A DNA stretch of 64,000 bases from Litomosoides sigmodontis (lineage: Eukaryota > Nematoda > Chromadorea > Rhabditida > Onchocercidae): NCBI GenBank assembly GCA_963070105.1, contig OY718804.1:9337817-9401816 (forward strand), written 5' to 3'. Numbering within the stretch: position 1 is the stretch's first letter; every line of letters begins with the position of its first letter. The notes beneath the pieces are model-generated. The model did no database searches. It was not told the DNA's origin and saw only the letters and a list, made by a program, of their open reading frames with translations. Positions 24,853-44,363 of the stretch are shown here, one piece after another. A program made the translations under genes and the position numbers.

Positions 24853-27800
24853 CGCAAATGCGATCGAATCGATGGGATGGGAACTTTTCAGATATGTTCT
24901 TCAACTCTTCCCGCTTCATTGCCTTCTGCTGTCTGCGTCATTTCAAATAAAGCAGAAAACATTTAATTTAGTTCTTTCTTAATAAATTAAAGTACTTTGA
25001 AGAACTGGACTGATTACAGGTACACTGTTAGCATGCTTACTTGCTAATTTTAATCGTAAATACTTCCTATCTTCTTCACAAAAAAGTGTTGAATGGATAT
25101 AACGTGCCGCGTGCGAAATCTTCTCTCGTCCTCTTCAACATGTTCGCTTGTTAATTAAACCATTTCTCCCCATTGGATTCGAATGATTTTGCGAGGATTA
25201 GATCGATCGGTTCACAAGAGAGATCAGTTCCATTTCTTAGTTTCGATTAGATTTTGTGGGAGAAATGTAACGATTAATTTTTTTGGTGTATTTTCAATAT
25301 GCAAATTATTGTCCGTATCGATTCAGCCTAAAATCTTCTGTGATTTGTCATACGTGTCACTTATATGAAATCTTTTTTCCTCAACCGATTATAATATTGT
25401 TTTCTTCTTCGCAAGTATACTATTTCTTCGTTCATATATCATCGTGAATCATAACTGTTAGCAAGGAAATATATCATTACACTTACGTGATGCTTCTATC
25501 CTAATGATAGTTCACGTGAAGGAGCAACGATAAATTTGAATGATCTATCGGACACTTATTTACTGCATGCATACATATCAGTCGTGCAAGATATCCTGCA
25601 ACTGTGTCATCGCTTATATTGTCCCCAAGCAAGCAAGCCTAAAACATTTTTGAAATTAAACTGAAATGATGAATGAATCGCTGTCGCTCTCTTTATTTTC
25701 ACTTTGGATGATGTTGGACGAACGAAAATTATCAGAGAATTGAATTGATGCAATTGATGTTATCTGTGTATCGGAATTTGGGATATTATTTCACTGTATC
25801 AGTGATAAAAAAATTAGAGTGATAAATTGATAACCTGTGATTATGAATTCGGCTAACTTGAAATGTTATTGTACGCTCAGTCCGGAACCAACCACTGTCA
25901 GAAAAGAGAGAGAAGAAAGTGGAATTTCAATTTAAACTGATTTAACTGATTTTAAAGCTTATCACTTTTATTCCACTCAAACATTGTCATTGTTAGCTTA
26001 AGCACCTCAACTGAGCATTATCTTCAGGTGATAAAGCTGATTGTGTAATTTAGCTATTTCAGGAAGCCTGCGAAGAAGTCTTCAAATGATAATTTTTATC
26101 GGCCAATAGCAATTCTAACAAACTATGAATTCGTACCGCGAAATATATGAATGAAAAAGTTTTGGATTTTTTGCTGGTAAATGGAAGATTTGAAATAATC
26201 TATATCATGCGAAAATTAATGATAAAGTAAGGCGTTCTGAGATAATATGAAATGAGTGCATTAAAAGAAAGAGTGGTCTTGACGATTTGAAAAATTGCCT
26301 ATCACTTTTTCTCCGTGACCTTTCCATTCATCTTCTCACTCACTTCTGCTCCATTCAGTGTTCTGGCAGTGTGAATTAATTCAAAATATCGAAAAAGGTG
26401 AGGAAGTGAGGGATATGACGGGAAAATTAGCGGATGAAACAGAGCTCGAATGATGGATTATCATTGTTAGCTAGCTTTGATAACAGTGAGATCATCGTTA
26501 GAATGAGAAGGAAAATTGAACTTAATTTAATATGCAGTTGCATAAATGACATTTTGTGTCGATGTGCATCTATCGTGATGAAATTTTAAAGAAAAAAAAT
26601 TTTCGCTTCAAAATTGATTTACTGCAAAAGTTTCATGCTAAATGATGAGGAAATTGCTTGGAAATGAAGTTTTCCAAAACAAAACGAATATTTACGTTTG
26701 AAAGAAATAAACTTTCGAATGGTTACATTTCATACGATGCATTTCTGCTAAATGTGAATAAGACAGAACCATTAATTAATATATCCACTCTACCTAATCT
26801 GATTACTTTTAGGTGATAATGATGATGATTGAGGTTGATAGTGGCATGAGTGACGATGATAGCGATGATGATGATGATGATGGAGATGGAGATGGAGATG
26901 AAGATGGAGGTGGAGGTGGAGGTAGAAGTGATATCTGCTAGTACGAACAAACATGTACGGAACAAATGAGAAAATTTGTGATTTTTAAATTGAACAAATT
27001 AAATTTCCATAACATTAATTGTAATGCTAAAGAGCTACGACCAATATGAGATGACATAGTTTCGGTTGATTGAAGTGAGGTAAAATAAAGCTTGTTAGAT
27101 TGACTGGCTTATTGTAATTCCTCTCAAGATTTTGAAAACATTAAAAAAACTGATAGCTTATTGCAACAATCATTCCGTTTCAAAATGCCTCTGTTCAACC
27201 ACTCATCCTATCAGGCCTATCACGAAGCCTTCTCATTCATTTCATTCACTCTTCCTCATCTTAGTTTCTGTTTTAAATTTCAAAATTGCTTATAAGCCTG
27301 AAGCTAAACACAAAAACACTACCTTTCAGGTAAGCTAACAAAGCAGGCTGATGCATTTCGATGTGTTACTTAATTTGAGAGCAAAAATATTTCATGCACT
27401 CAACAAAAAAAGCCTCAAACAGAGTGCTTCTTTTTCAGCATTGTTGATTCAAAAATTCGGAAAGTTTTAGCTATCGGTCAAGCATCATCGATCAGAATGT
27501 TTGCATTAACTGTTACCTAAAATTTCTTTCCAACATTTCTTGTCCTGTACATTTGGATGCGCGTAAAGTCAGATCACAATTGAAATTTTTGGCAGTAATT
27601 TCTTGCAAGAAAAGTTTCATAAAGGCTTTACGTAGTTATTCATCATTGGTTGCTGTGCCAATTAACTTGGCAATTAATTAGCGATAGAGAGAGGTTGCGC
27701 AAGAATTTATGTTGTGAGTGAGTGGGAAAATCAATCCGGAGCGGATGGAATTTTCAAGAGTTTTAAATTCGACAAATTTAAAAGTATTACCAAGCTCTTA

Positions 27801-29721
27801 AATAGCCATTCAGTCGCGCCTTAAAGAATTAAAACATTTAAAAGTTGGGAACTATATGTTTTTCAAAAGTGATTAATGCCTACAACCACTGATTCATGGA
27901 ACGCTTTGCTTAGCTTCCTTAGCTATTAACGAAGATGAATGGATGATTTACACCAAATGTTATTGAAGTAAATTGAAAAATATTCTCATCGATCAAAGCA
28001 GAATTAATTCGATTTCGTTAAGATTTGAATTTCATATTTCTTTTCCAAAAATGATTTATGCTTTCTAACTGATTCCCAAAAACTATTCAAATCATTTCAT
28101 CAAATTTTCAATTACGAAATGGAAAGTGTAAAAAAAAATGATTAAGTTACAAGCAGAATTCATCTGCTAAAACAAATTATTTTGAGTTAAAAGTTATATT
28201 GTAATGATAAATCATTTTTAGAGCTGATTGGCTGATCTGTTTATTTTCAGTGTTACTTTTTCATAGAAATCAAAATGGATGTTTCATATTTAAGTAAATC
28301 GTTGACAACTCAATTGAGTAATGAATTTCATGCAATGCTTGTGCAAACAAGCAGTTATATCATCATCATGGTAGTAATTAAGTAGCCATAAAGTTTTCAA
28401 TTATGAAATTAATTAGTCAAAATAAATATATAGAAATGCAGGAAGAAATGGATGAAATTTAAATACATATGAATGGTACATCTATTGGTAATTCACCTTT
28501 TCGCACAATGTTTTCAAGATGAGATGAAACGAGCAATTTTTTAAGTATTTTAATTTACAAATTAGTAGTCATAGTGAAAGGTCAAATGTAATAGGTTGAA
28601 GGTACATGTGGTCGGAATTGTCAACAATGCATCGATTATGCTGTAGCCGTTTTGATTGAAATACCTGACCTTACTTACAAGTTCTGCTGATATCATTGTC
28701 ATAGGCGATGTAATTAACTCCCTATCTATTAATTAAAAATGCTTTTTAACTTAGAAAATCAAAAATCTCAAAATGCTTTTATCTCAAATAAAGAAATATG
28801 CATTATGAAGGGAAGGAGGATAAAATATGGATCGATTTGCAGTGACTCACTTAGATTTAATTTTTTTATTTGCATTTTTTTGCCACAACAGTTCTGCAAC
28901 TTATATCGTTGAACTTTTACCTTTTTTTTTATTCTTCTTTTCTCATTTAACAATTAAGGAATTCCTTCATTGCTCAAAATTTGGAATTATAATAAATTAT
29001 ACAGTTTGTGTCGGATAGATTAAATGCAAATCGATCAGGTTGTTAATAAGGATGCCTTCATTCATGCACCTTTTTTTTTTATTTCATTTCAACACTTTCG
29101 TAAATTATTTCTAGATATTTTGTTCGCTACTTTTTGATTAAAAATACGCTGATTAAATTTAAATAGAACTTCCGGGAATTTCGCATTAGTTGAAATTATT
29201 TATTAGTCTAATATAACAAAAAATTGCAAAAATTAAGAAAATTCATAGTAGGAAATGAAAATAAATTCAACACGTCGACAGGCCAATCGAGTTTATTAAG
29301 AAAAAAGAAAGCAAAACCGAAAGGCACACTGGAAACTTTGGGAGCTTATCCTAGGCTCCGTAATTTTTATGTACCAATGGTGCTTCCCAAAATATGTATT
29401 TGTGATTCAGACGCCTTGATGCATCAGAATTTCAGTAAAGGCTCAATTCTCAAATACAAAATTGTGCTCAACCTTAAATTCATTCAAGCTAGCAGGAAGA
29501 AAGCACAATGCATTCCATGCCTACGAAAGTGTGAAATCAATGCTGCATCCATTTTTTGAGTTCGATTCAAGCATTTCTGCTTAACTAACAAAATACAACT
29601 TCAGTGCGTATTCGAGTACCTTGATGGAAAATGCTATGGCCAATCAAAAGATGAAATTCATATATGACGTTGCAAAAGGTTTTAAATGTGACATCCCCCC
29701 CGGACATTTCGATTTAACAAC
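24853..29721. other. Gene-poor AT-rich region
   Basis: About 4.9 kb in which no exon chain could be supported. The longest open frames (for example 29224-29559 +) show no recognisable domain. A (GAT)n/(GGAGAT)n imperfect triplet repeat lies at about 26,818-26,935. Terminal exons of unknown genes or non-coding RNAs could be missed here. Confidence 0.5.
26818..26935. repeat. Imperfect (GAT)n/(GGAGAT)n triplet repeat
   Basis: GAT repeats grade into GGAGAT and then GGTGGA repeats. The minus-strand frame gives Ser/Ile/Thr runs and is not a gene. Confidence 0.85.
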
Positions 29722-29727
29722 TTTATT
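29722..29727 (-). promoter_or_regulatory. Possible poly(A) signal of the DUS gene
   Basis: AATAAA on the minus strand about 260 nt past the stop codon of the dihydrouridine synthase gene; the nearest canonical signal I found. Confidence 0.4.
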
Positions 29728-29988
29728 CCACTTTTTAATCTTTTCCAATCAAATATGCCATTATAATAACTCGTTAAATAACGATACTGTTAATTAGCAA
29801 CAATTTCTCTGAACAGTATAAGGCAGCAAGAATATATATTAAGAAATGGGAACACATAATAAGTTTCTTCAAAATTCTGTACTGAAAATTTTTGCATAGA
29901 ACTAATTGAGAAATTGCTGTGAAAAAAAAAAAAAAACTAAGCAGTTCTACCCGTATACTAGCAAAACAACATCTTTTTACATTATTTA

Positions 29989-32272
29989 TCAAATTACATT
30001 TTTCAAGATATTACAACTCAGGTAGTCAAAAACTGCCGGATAATTACTTAGGCCATTGAACACTATTCTCTGCCTACTAGTGAGAGAAGACCGAAGCATG
30101 AACATCAACTGCTGATGAAACAAATCAAATCGACAACCATGTTCCGTTGCCAAACGCACCTGTAGGGTAATTAACGGTTCCAGAAACAATATAAAAAATT
30201 AGGTAATATAACCCTAAACATTAGTAGTCATGTAATACATAAATTGAATTTATGTAATACATAAATTTAAATTTTCCGTCGCATAAAATAGATGCTAAAT
30301 GACTCCACTGACAGTTATAGGATATGAAAAAGGTGCAACAAAAGAAAATGAACTAGAAAAAAGGAAAAGAAATCATACCCAGTCAGCGACGCACTGCTTC
30401 GGAGTAGAAGTGTAACCAGCAAACATAGCTGGATTTTCTAACAAACCATCCGCTGACATGATACCTGTAAGAACGCATAATTCTGATATCTCTACAACTT
30501 TATTGGACGTGATGTTGAAATGAAAAAGTTCATAGACTTCAGAAAAATTCGTTTGCTCTTGAAATTCATGTAAAGAAGAGAACTAAGTAGATCTAGTGTG
30601 AACATTTGGGAGTTGTTTGGAAACAAGAACAGATTTATGGTTGTACAGAGCAATCTTCATGAAATAATAGTCCTTACGGAAATTTTTATAAAAACTAGCC
30701 GTCGACTCCCGTATATTTTGCAATTTGAATTGATTGTTCATAGCTTTTGATATTTCCATTAGCAATTACAGGTACAGAGAGGCTTGATTTTATCAATTTT
30801 ATCATGTCATAATCTGCAGGTTCTGATCGCTGCTCAGGTGTCCGTCCGTGCACAGTTATAAATGAAGCACCAGCTTTTTCTGCCTGACGACATGTTTCTA
30901 AAGTTAATTGGCGATTCGGTTTTAGTCGAATTTTGATGGAAACCTAAAACATGCAATATATCGCTCGTTATTGCCATTAGTTATCGATTATACGAAAATG
31001 GACTTTTCAACAGAATGATTAACATTACAGTGAAATCTGATTGTGAAATTCGCCGACGTGTAGTTGCAACGATATCAGCGATTCGAATGGGATCTGCCAA
31101 TAAACTGGAACCATATCCTTCGTTCATAACGTCTCGTTGTGGACAACCACAGTTCAGATCAACACCCCGACAATACCTAAATATATATAAACATTAATTA
31201 CAATACAGTTTGATTTGGTCTATCAAAAATCTATGAGAGGAATGTCGGCTGACTAAAAGGTAAGTTCAAAATGAGAATACAACATAATACCTGCTTACGA
31301 ACATCGCTGCTGTAGAAAACTCCTCTGGTTCATTGGTAGCAAACTGTACAATAGTTGGACTGTCACCTGTATAAAATAACACCCTATAAAGTAACTCACT
31401 GAGTTAACTTTCTACCGCCAAACTAAATTCAAAAATCAAAAAATAAATAAGAGAGCAAATAGTAGTAGACGGTTGAGCTTTCTCAACAAATTTGCTTATT
31501 TGTTTAAATATTTCAGTGTTTAGGTATTTCCTACTCCTTAAAAATTGTTTCGAAATTATCAAAATGAATCAAATGGAGCATCACGACTACCGCAGCGAAC
31601 CTGGACAAGTAGTGAATTCTGCTGATCGACATTGTTCCGAGGCAATGAAGTGTTTCGCATAAATCATGGGTGTAAAAGCAACATCTACCGCATAGAGTCG
31701 AACTAGCATTCGAAATGGTAGTCTGAAAACCTGATGACTTGCTTACTTATTTTAATCACCACTACATTTCTTTCATCCTTTATATGGTTTCTTAGTTTGA
31801 TTTTGTTTATAACACAATGAAGACATGACGTAGTTTGAAATTAAACGTTCGTTTCATCTAAAATTCAGTAATTTCTAAGTTCACAAATATTTCGATTTAA
31901 TCTTCTTGAGCAAGTATACAGATTTCGTCCGTTTTCAACATCTATCTTATACGCTTAAATATCTGCTATAGCGCCATTTACAGCATCATTTATTAAATGA
32001 TGTATTCATCAATAAGGGAGGGAGTGGGGAAATCGTGCAATATCAGAAAAACGAAACAATGCGATCAAATAGGAAGGACTGTGACAAGGACTAATAAAGT
32101 AGCTAAAACAAAATACTAGGAAAATATATTTTAAAAAAACAGCTTACTTTGAATATCGTACCATCGGTGCGGCGACAAATACAGGTAGATCGTCATCGAT
32201 ATACATATCCTTAACCGTATCTTTCTCTTTGATCTTCTCTCCAATCAGCAAATCGTATAATCGATTTTTCAT
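29989..32272 (-). CDS. tRNA-dihydrouridine synthase, DUS4 type
   Basis: FMN-dependent enzyme that reduces specific uridines in the tRNA D-loop using NADPH; DUS4 enzymes modify positions 20a/20b. Seven exons on the minus strand: from ~32272 to 32148, then 31722-31601, 31366-31291, 31176-31029, 30943-30700, 30464-30379 and 30159-29989, about 323 aa (human DUS4L is 317). Family motifs run in order: VFVAAPMVRYSKLPFRMLVR, DVAFTPMIYAKHF, PTIVQFATNEPEEF, GVDLNCGCPQRD with the catalytic Cys of GCP, SIKIRLKPN, FITVHGRTPEQR, VPVIANG, NPAMFAGY. The start is the third of several in-frame ATGs (32311, 32302, 32272), chosen to match family length. The fifth intron needs a GC donor at 30699. Where homologues have Arg before GLL in the last flavin-barrel motif, this protein has Asp (SADGLL). 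It is divergent from the ISWI gene. Confidence 0.92.
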
Positions 32273-33023
32273 CACTGCAATCTTGCAGTAGTCTGTATGC
32301 ATGAAGCACATCAAAGCAATCAGCAACTCGACCGCAATGATAAAACACACATGCGGTCAAAATAAAGTCAAACTTCAACATCCAAGTTTATTCTTACAAC
32401 AAATAACTCATTGTCTATCACTTCACAGATCAAGATATTGTTTTAGAGATTGAGATGGCGTTATAAAGGTCAGGCTAAGACGTCAATGTAGATATCAAGC
32501 GGTAAACCCTTTCACCAACAGCTTGATTTTTAAAAGAAAAAAACGAAATTCTTCTTTAGATACGAGTATGGAAAAAAACTACAGGAATTGCAATAAATAG
32601 CCAAAATGAATGCTTTCTTTGTTACTTTGCTAGTAAATTGAGCAGGAATATTGAGTTTTAAAGAAAGTTTAGCATTTATAATTTCATCCAATTTTCAGCA
32701 ATACCTCTAGGAATCAAACTAGTCCAAAACATTCCACTTCTCAACCGACCTGCGACATCCACAAACTGCCGAAATCTCAAGATGCGCAATTTTAAAATAC
32801 TGAGAAACAATAGTTTTCATTACGCCTCCCTCAAGATTACGCAATGATAACCGGCATAATGTCGCAGTAAATTACTTTATATTACTTGGGGGGGGGGGGG
32901 AAGTAAGGCTTTATGAGATGTTTCGGGGTTGTTGGGTTGGTGCATGTTTTTGATCGTTCTGTAATGTTTGGTATATTTTGATTTAATCATCAACTGATAT
33001 GAAATTATGTGTAGCGAAATAAG
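32273..33023. promoter_or_regulatory. Shared upstream region of the DUS (-) and ISWI (+) genes
   Basis: About 750 bp between two divergently transcribed genes, so it must hold both promoters. A poly(G) run of about 12 lies at ~32,888-32,900. No TATA box or defined factor site is assigned. The ISWI start codon at 33,024 is preceded by AAATAAG, a possible weak splice-leader acceptor. Confidence 0.5.
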
Positions 33024-39842
<6,819 letters not shown>

Positions 39843-40775
39843 TGTTCGCTAGATGAATTGTCACGATATTTATTTTGGACAAAACTCTTATATTGTTTGT
39901 ACTGTAGAAAACACCGAACAACCTCAAAATTTTTTGTAATTGCTTTGCTTAACAACCTCAAATTTCGTTATGACTGATTTTCTTTTAATATTCATGAGCA
40001 TTATAAGGAATTTCTGAATTACTCAACGTCTTAGATTTAAGAGGTATTTTTTGCAATTTGAGAATTCCGATGAGCGATTACATTTTTTACTTATTTTTAT
40101 TGAAGTTTGTCCATTTGCAACATCTGTACATTTGTTTCTATTATAAAATCTAAGCACGCTTCTTGTTTTTGTCACAGCAAATTTTTTTTGGTATCCGTTG
40201 TGCAACAAAAACGCTTGTCCGTCCGCAATACCACACCTTATATCTTGTATCGTATCAAAAAGCTTCAATATGGAAATGCTATGAGAATGGATATGAGGAC
40301 TAAACTCACCAAGTAATGTGGGTATTAAATGTGCGACAAGGGTTATCTAAGTATAGAAAAAACCCATTAATTGTAGTTGCATTTGCAGTAAAACTGTATT
40401 GTGTTCACAGATCTAGCAGCACTTTTGATATCCACACTTTATACGCTTGATTTCATTTGGTAATTTAAATTGAATGAATTTTGAGGGCTCAATAATATTG
40501 TGAGGATTGAGGTGCCTTACGACAACCAAAGGTGTGGACAGTTTATCATTTTAAGCACAACGCACCGAGCCCGGTAAACAAGGTGGTGATACCCAATCAA
40601 AATGAATGCAATAAAGGTGAAGACTCAAATTCAAATTCAAAAACAAGATGTTATAATAGGAATCACGCATACCTAGTGTACTTAATCTGGGAACAGAGCT
40701 GTACAACGCTGATCGGTAGTAATCTTTCAATTAATGAGCAGTAAGAAAGTTTAGGCAGCTCAGAGATCAAAAGGC
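39843..40775. other. Spacer between convergent ISWI and histone H1 genes
   Basis: Contains the ISWI 3' UTR. No coding exon recognised; the small frames at 40107-40316 and 40532-40744 have no family resemblance. Confidence 0.5.
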
Positions 40776-40787
40776 AGCACGACTCAT
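40776..40787 (-). promoter_or_regulatory. Candidate histone downstream element, H1 gene
   Basis: Minus-strand ATGAGTCGTGCT, 9 nt past the H1 stem-loop. Matches the ATGARTCNTGCT element shared by all five histone genes here. Confidence 0.6.
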
Positions 40788-40796
40788 GAAATTTGT

Positions 40797-40812
40797 GGCC
40801 CTTAAGAGGGCC
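40797..40812 (-). promoter_or_regulatory. Histone mRNA 3' stem-loop, H1 gene
   Basis: Minus-strand GGCCCTCTTAAGGGCC: a 6-bp stem with loop CTTA, flanked by AACCCAAC upstream and ACAA downstream. Bound by stem-loop-binding protein in replication-dependent histone mRNAs; about 42 nt after the H1 stop. Confidence 0.95.
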
Positions 40813-40854
40813 GTTGGGTTATGAGGTCTGCGTCTCAGATGCAAAAAAGCACAT

Positions 40855-41409
40855 CTACGACGCCTTTTTTGGCTTTGGTTTATTTGCCTTCAGTCTCCGC
40901 TTCGGCGAGTTCTTTGCGGTTTTGGTCTCCTTCATCCGTGGTTTCTTCGGAGAAGCAGAGCTGGTCTTAGTTTTCTTCTCCCGTTTCGACGGCTTTTGCT
41001 TACGTGATGACCCCTTCTTCACGTTGTTCCCAACATTGTTACCAAGCCTAAACGAACCATTCACACCAGCGCCTTTTGCAAGCATTAGCTTTCCAGATGC
41101 AATGCCCCTTTTGATGGCCAGTCGAAGTTGGGAATGTACGCGTTTACCGTTGTCACTCAATTGATAGCGATGCGAGATGTATTTTAGGATTGCCACACGG
41201 CTCGAGCCTTTTCGATCTTTTAAAGCAGCAATCGCTTCATTAATCATTTGAGAATAGCTAGGATGATGGTTCTTGGTCGATTTCATGCCTTGTCGCTTGG
41301 AACGTGCCTTCGGTGAAACGTCACTTCCAGGCTGCTTCTTTTGAAGTTTGGCAGTTGAGCCGCCTACACGCGGAGGTGAAGGTAATTCGACAGCCGATGA
41401 TGCTTCCAT
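40855..41409 (-). CDS. Linker histone H1
   Basis: Intronless, 184 aa. It binds linker DNA and the nucleosome dyad. A short Ser/Pro N-terminal tail is followed by a winged-helix globular domain from about residue 48 (HPSYSQMINEAIAALKDRKG, then SSRVAILKYISHRYQL and GSFRLG) and a basic Lys/Ser/Pro tail with SPKK/SPKR-type motifs (SASPKKPRMKE, KNSPKRR), typical CDK sites in H1. ATG is at 41,409. The 3' stem-loop shows replication-dependent expression. Convergent with ISWI and divergent from H3, with which it shares an E2F-like upstream site. Fewer Ala-Lys repeats than vertebrate H1, as expected for nematodes. Confidence 0.95.
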   Translation of the reverse strand: MEASSAVELPSPPRVGGSTAKLQKKQPGSDVSPKARSKRQGMKSTKNHHPSYSQMINEAIAALKDRKGSSRVAILKYISHRYQLSDNGKRVHSQLRLAIKRGIASGKLMLAKGAGVNGSFRLGNNVGNNVKKGSSRKQKPSKREKKTKTSSASPKKPRMKETKTAKNSPKRRLKANKPKPKKAS

Positions 41410-41462
41410 TACAAATGCCCTACAGAGCGAATAATGAGATGAGTTGGAGGCGGACGGTTGTC

Positions 41463-41492
41463 TTTATATACCATTCGGTTTTCCCGCCAAAA
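41463..41492 (-). promoter_or_regulatory. H1 promoter: TATA box and E2F-like site
   Basis: Minus-strand TATATAAA at 41,470-41,463, about 55 nt upstream of the H1 ATG. Just upstream is TTTTGGCGGGAAAA (41,492-41,479), which matches the E2F consensus and is nearly identical to the H3 promoter site. Confidence 0.75.
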
Positions 41493-42441
41493 TTTGAGAA
41501 ATTAGCGGGAAGCTACAAAATGCTAACTGAAATATTCCTGCAAAGTGGATTGATTCATTAAAGGAGGTACGTGTCCGCTATCCCGCACACGTGTATTATG
41601 CACCCACGCAGAATACGTGTCCTGAATTAGTCACGGCTTTTTTTTGCATTGAAATTGTGGAAAGAAAATTATGACAGTGCATTTGAGAGCACCATGTAGC
41701 CATCTATAGCAGCTGATAAATCAAGCAAAACATGTACTATTCTTTTCTCTGCATTCATATAATTTACAGCAAACACACGCTGGCCAGAATTTCAATCTTT
41801 CTATAAACTTGAGCAAGTAGCTAATTGTTTAAAAGAAATAATATAGAAAGCTTTTGTTGATTCTTTTACTGATTTTTCTTTATTAATTCCCTCCCTCTAA
41901 TAGTTTTACTGATTTTTTTACGATTGTGAAACGGTTTTGGAATCTAACAATTTCCAAAGTGATCACTTAGCGACGTGCTAAGTTTTACGATATTATAGGG
42001 AAAATAGCAAAAAGATTAACTTCAATCCTTATGATACCTCATGATTTATGTTCCACTGTACCATGTTCAGATTATATAATTTGTATAAATCGTACTATCT
42101 ACTGCCAAGGTAAGCCTGATAAGATTATGAAGGGTAAAGCTCCAAGTGAGACATTTAGCAGTTACATAGCGAAATGATTCAAAATATTCTGCGCCTTTTG
42201 TATATAACTGTAGTACTAACTCATTCTATGAATTAACCGAAAAGAATTTGAGTTATTTAAATCACTTCTAACTTTCCCCCTTCAACTCTAACTTGTTACA
42301 GAACGTTACAGTTTACAGAATGCGTAAGGTATGCTAAGCTCAAATTGACAGAACAAATATTCAAAACAGATCGGATGGTCCCTTCAGTCCGTCAGAAATC
42401 ACAAAAGGGGGTGTGTCGATCGTGCGTGGAGTCATAAAGAA
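41493..42441. other. Spacer between divergent H1 and H3 genes
   Basis: No gene recognised. A near-palindromic ACACGTGT/TACGTGT cluster lies near 41,567-41,620 (E-box-like CACGTG at about 41,588). Confidence 0.5.
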
Positions 42442-42942
<501 letters not shown>

Positions 42943-42980
42943 ACGACGCGTTTTGCTGGTTCTCGTCTCCTAAACCCAAC

Positions 42981-42996
42981 GGCCCTCATTAGGGCC
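42981..42996 (+). promoter_or_regulatory. Histone mRNA 3' stem-loop, H3 gene
   Basis: GGCCCTCATTAGGGCC (loop CATT) 39 nt after the stop, flanked by AACCCAAC and ACAA. Confidence 0.96.
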
Positions 42997-43004
42997 ACAA
43001 TCCG

Positions 43005-43016
43005 ATGAGTCATGCT
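43005..43016 (+). promoter_or_regulatory. Candidate histone downstream element, H3 gene
   Basis: ATGAGTCATGCT, 8 nt past the stem-loop. Confidence 0.6.
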
Positions 43017-44301
43017 GCCATAGATTATAACTTTTCGCATAATTTCGTAACGAGTTGGTTCGGTGATCGTTCCTTGCTCACGTACTTCTTCATGTCCCAA
43101 AATTGGAGTTACTTGAATCACCAAGTAATTTTCCTTCAACCATTGATGCATTGAATATGTCCATAATATATGCTTTGCAGTTTTATTTCATTGTGACATG
43201 CGAGAGGACTAATGATAGCAGGTATAGTTTTTCTTCAACTGTTTGATTTGTGGACGTCAAGGAATTGCGGTCACATTCTTTGATTGTTTGTGATACCGAT
43301 GTTACGTGCTGTCTTACCTGTATCGTTGATGACACTATTGTACTGTAAGCACTAACATTGTTTCATATTTGGAAGATTGTTTGGGGAATAAAGGATTGTG
43401 CTTTGTGCTAACTGCCATGTATGGGAGCGTTTCAAAACCGTCTAATTAAAACATTTCTAGTTTGGCCGAGTGCTTTACAACGCACTTGTGTTGTGGCGGT
43501 TTTGTGTACTGATTGGTATGGAAGGTTTACGCTATGTAGCTTGCAAAATTATGCGAAATATAAGCGGTTATGGAGCTGTGATGACATGTGACTGATCACA
43601 TATACCGTGAGAGTTCCTTTCCGCGTTAATCGAATGACTGCTCCATTCTGTTAACAACATAGTTATACACTTCAAAATCATCGGGGAATGAAACGATGTA
43701 CTTGAAGCTCTGTATGGATGCGTTTTAAACGTGTTCAGTGAAGACATCAACGAAATGAAACACCTGCATTGCAGCTTTGGGTGGATTCTTCTGCTGCAGA
43801 CCACATTTGCAAAGTTTGGAAGGGTTCCCACTTTGTGTAGATTTCCATAAACACCGAACACTATATAAATACCAACATCAGCACGTCACCATAATACAAA
43901 CCATACACTGCAGAACAAGCTCTGTATTTGAACCTTGAGAACTAGAATTCCAGGCCCTCTCTCTCTCTCGAATAGCTCAGGTTTCAAGCCTGATATATCG
44001 GATAAGAGGGAGAATCTGTCTCGAAAGCCTCACCTTCCCTCATACACGCTAAGCACTTACTTTCATGCAGATCTCATTGAAGCATTGAGGCACACACTCA
44101 ACGTATATACACTCAATACAATAATTTTATTCCAACCATTACATTTGTACAGCACTTTGAGAAACTGATATCACATCCCTCCCCCTAAAGCTAAAGCGGC
44201 CTAACACCCAAATGCAATAGTAACAGAGATGGACAGTCGAGGCATAACCGTGGAAAGTCCTTTACCACTCAACTAATTACTACACATTAGATCATAGGTA
44301 C
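43017..44301. other. Spacer between convergent H3 and H2A genes
   Basis: No supported gene. The frame at 43568-43861 (-) has no recognisable domain. AATAAA occurs at about 43,387-43,392 on the plus strand. A short (CT)n tract lies near 43,957. Confidence 0.5.
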
Positions 44302-44313
44302 AGCAAGATTCAT
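44302..44313 (-). promoter_or_regulatory. Candidate histone downstream element, H2A gene
   Basis: Minus-strand ATGAATCTTGCT, 8 nt past the H2A stem-loop. Confidence 0.6.
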
Positions 44314-44321
44314 AGATTTGT

Positions 44322-44337
44322 GGCCCTAAGGAGGGCC
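44322..44337 (-). promoter_or_regulatory. Histone mRNA 3' stem-loop, H2A gene
   Basis: Minus-strand GGCCCTCCTTAGGGCC (loop CCTT). The second loop base is C where the usual consensus has U. Confidence 0.94.
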
Positions 44338-44363
44338 GTTGGGTTTTGCAGCGCAGATTAGGC

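Noticed and set aside
29224..29559. 111-aa basic frame
   Set aside because: No recognisable domain, no good neighbouring exons and ordinary AT-rich composition; could be chance.
43568..43861. 97-aa minus-strand frame between H3 and H2A
   Set aside because: No similarity to any family I know and no stem-loop or promoter elements like its histone neighbours.
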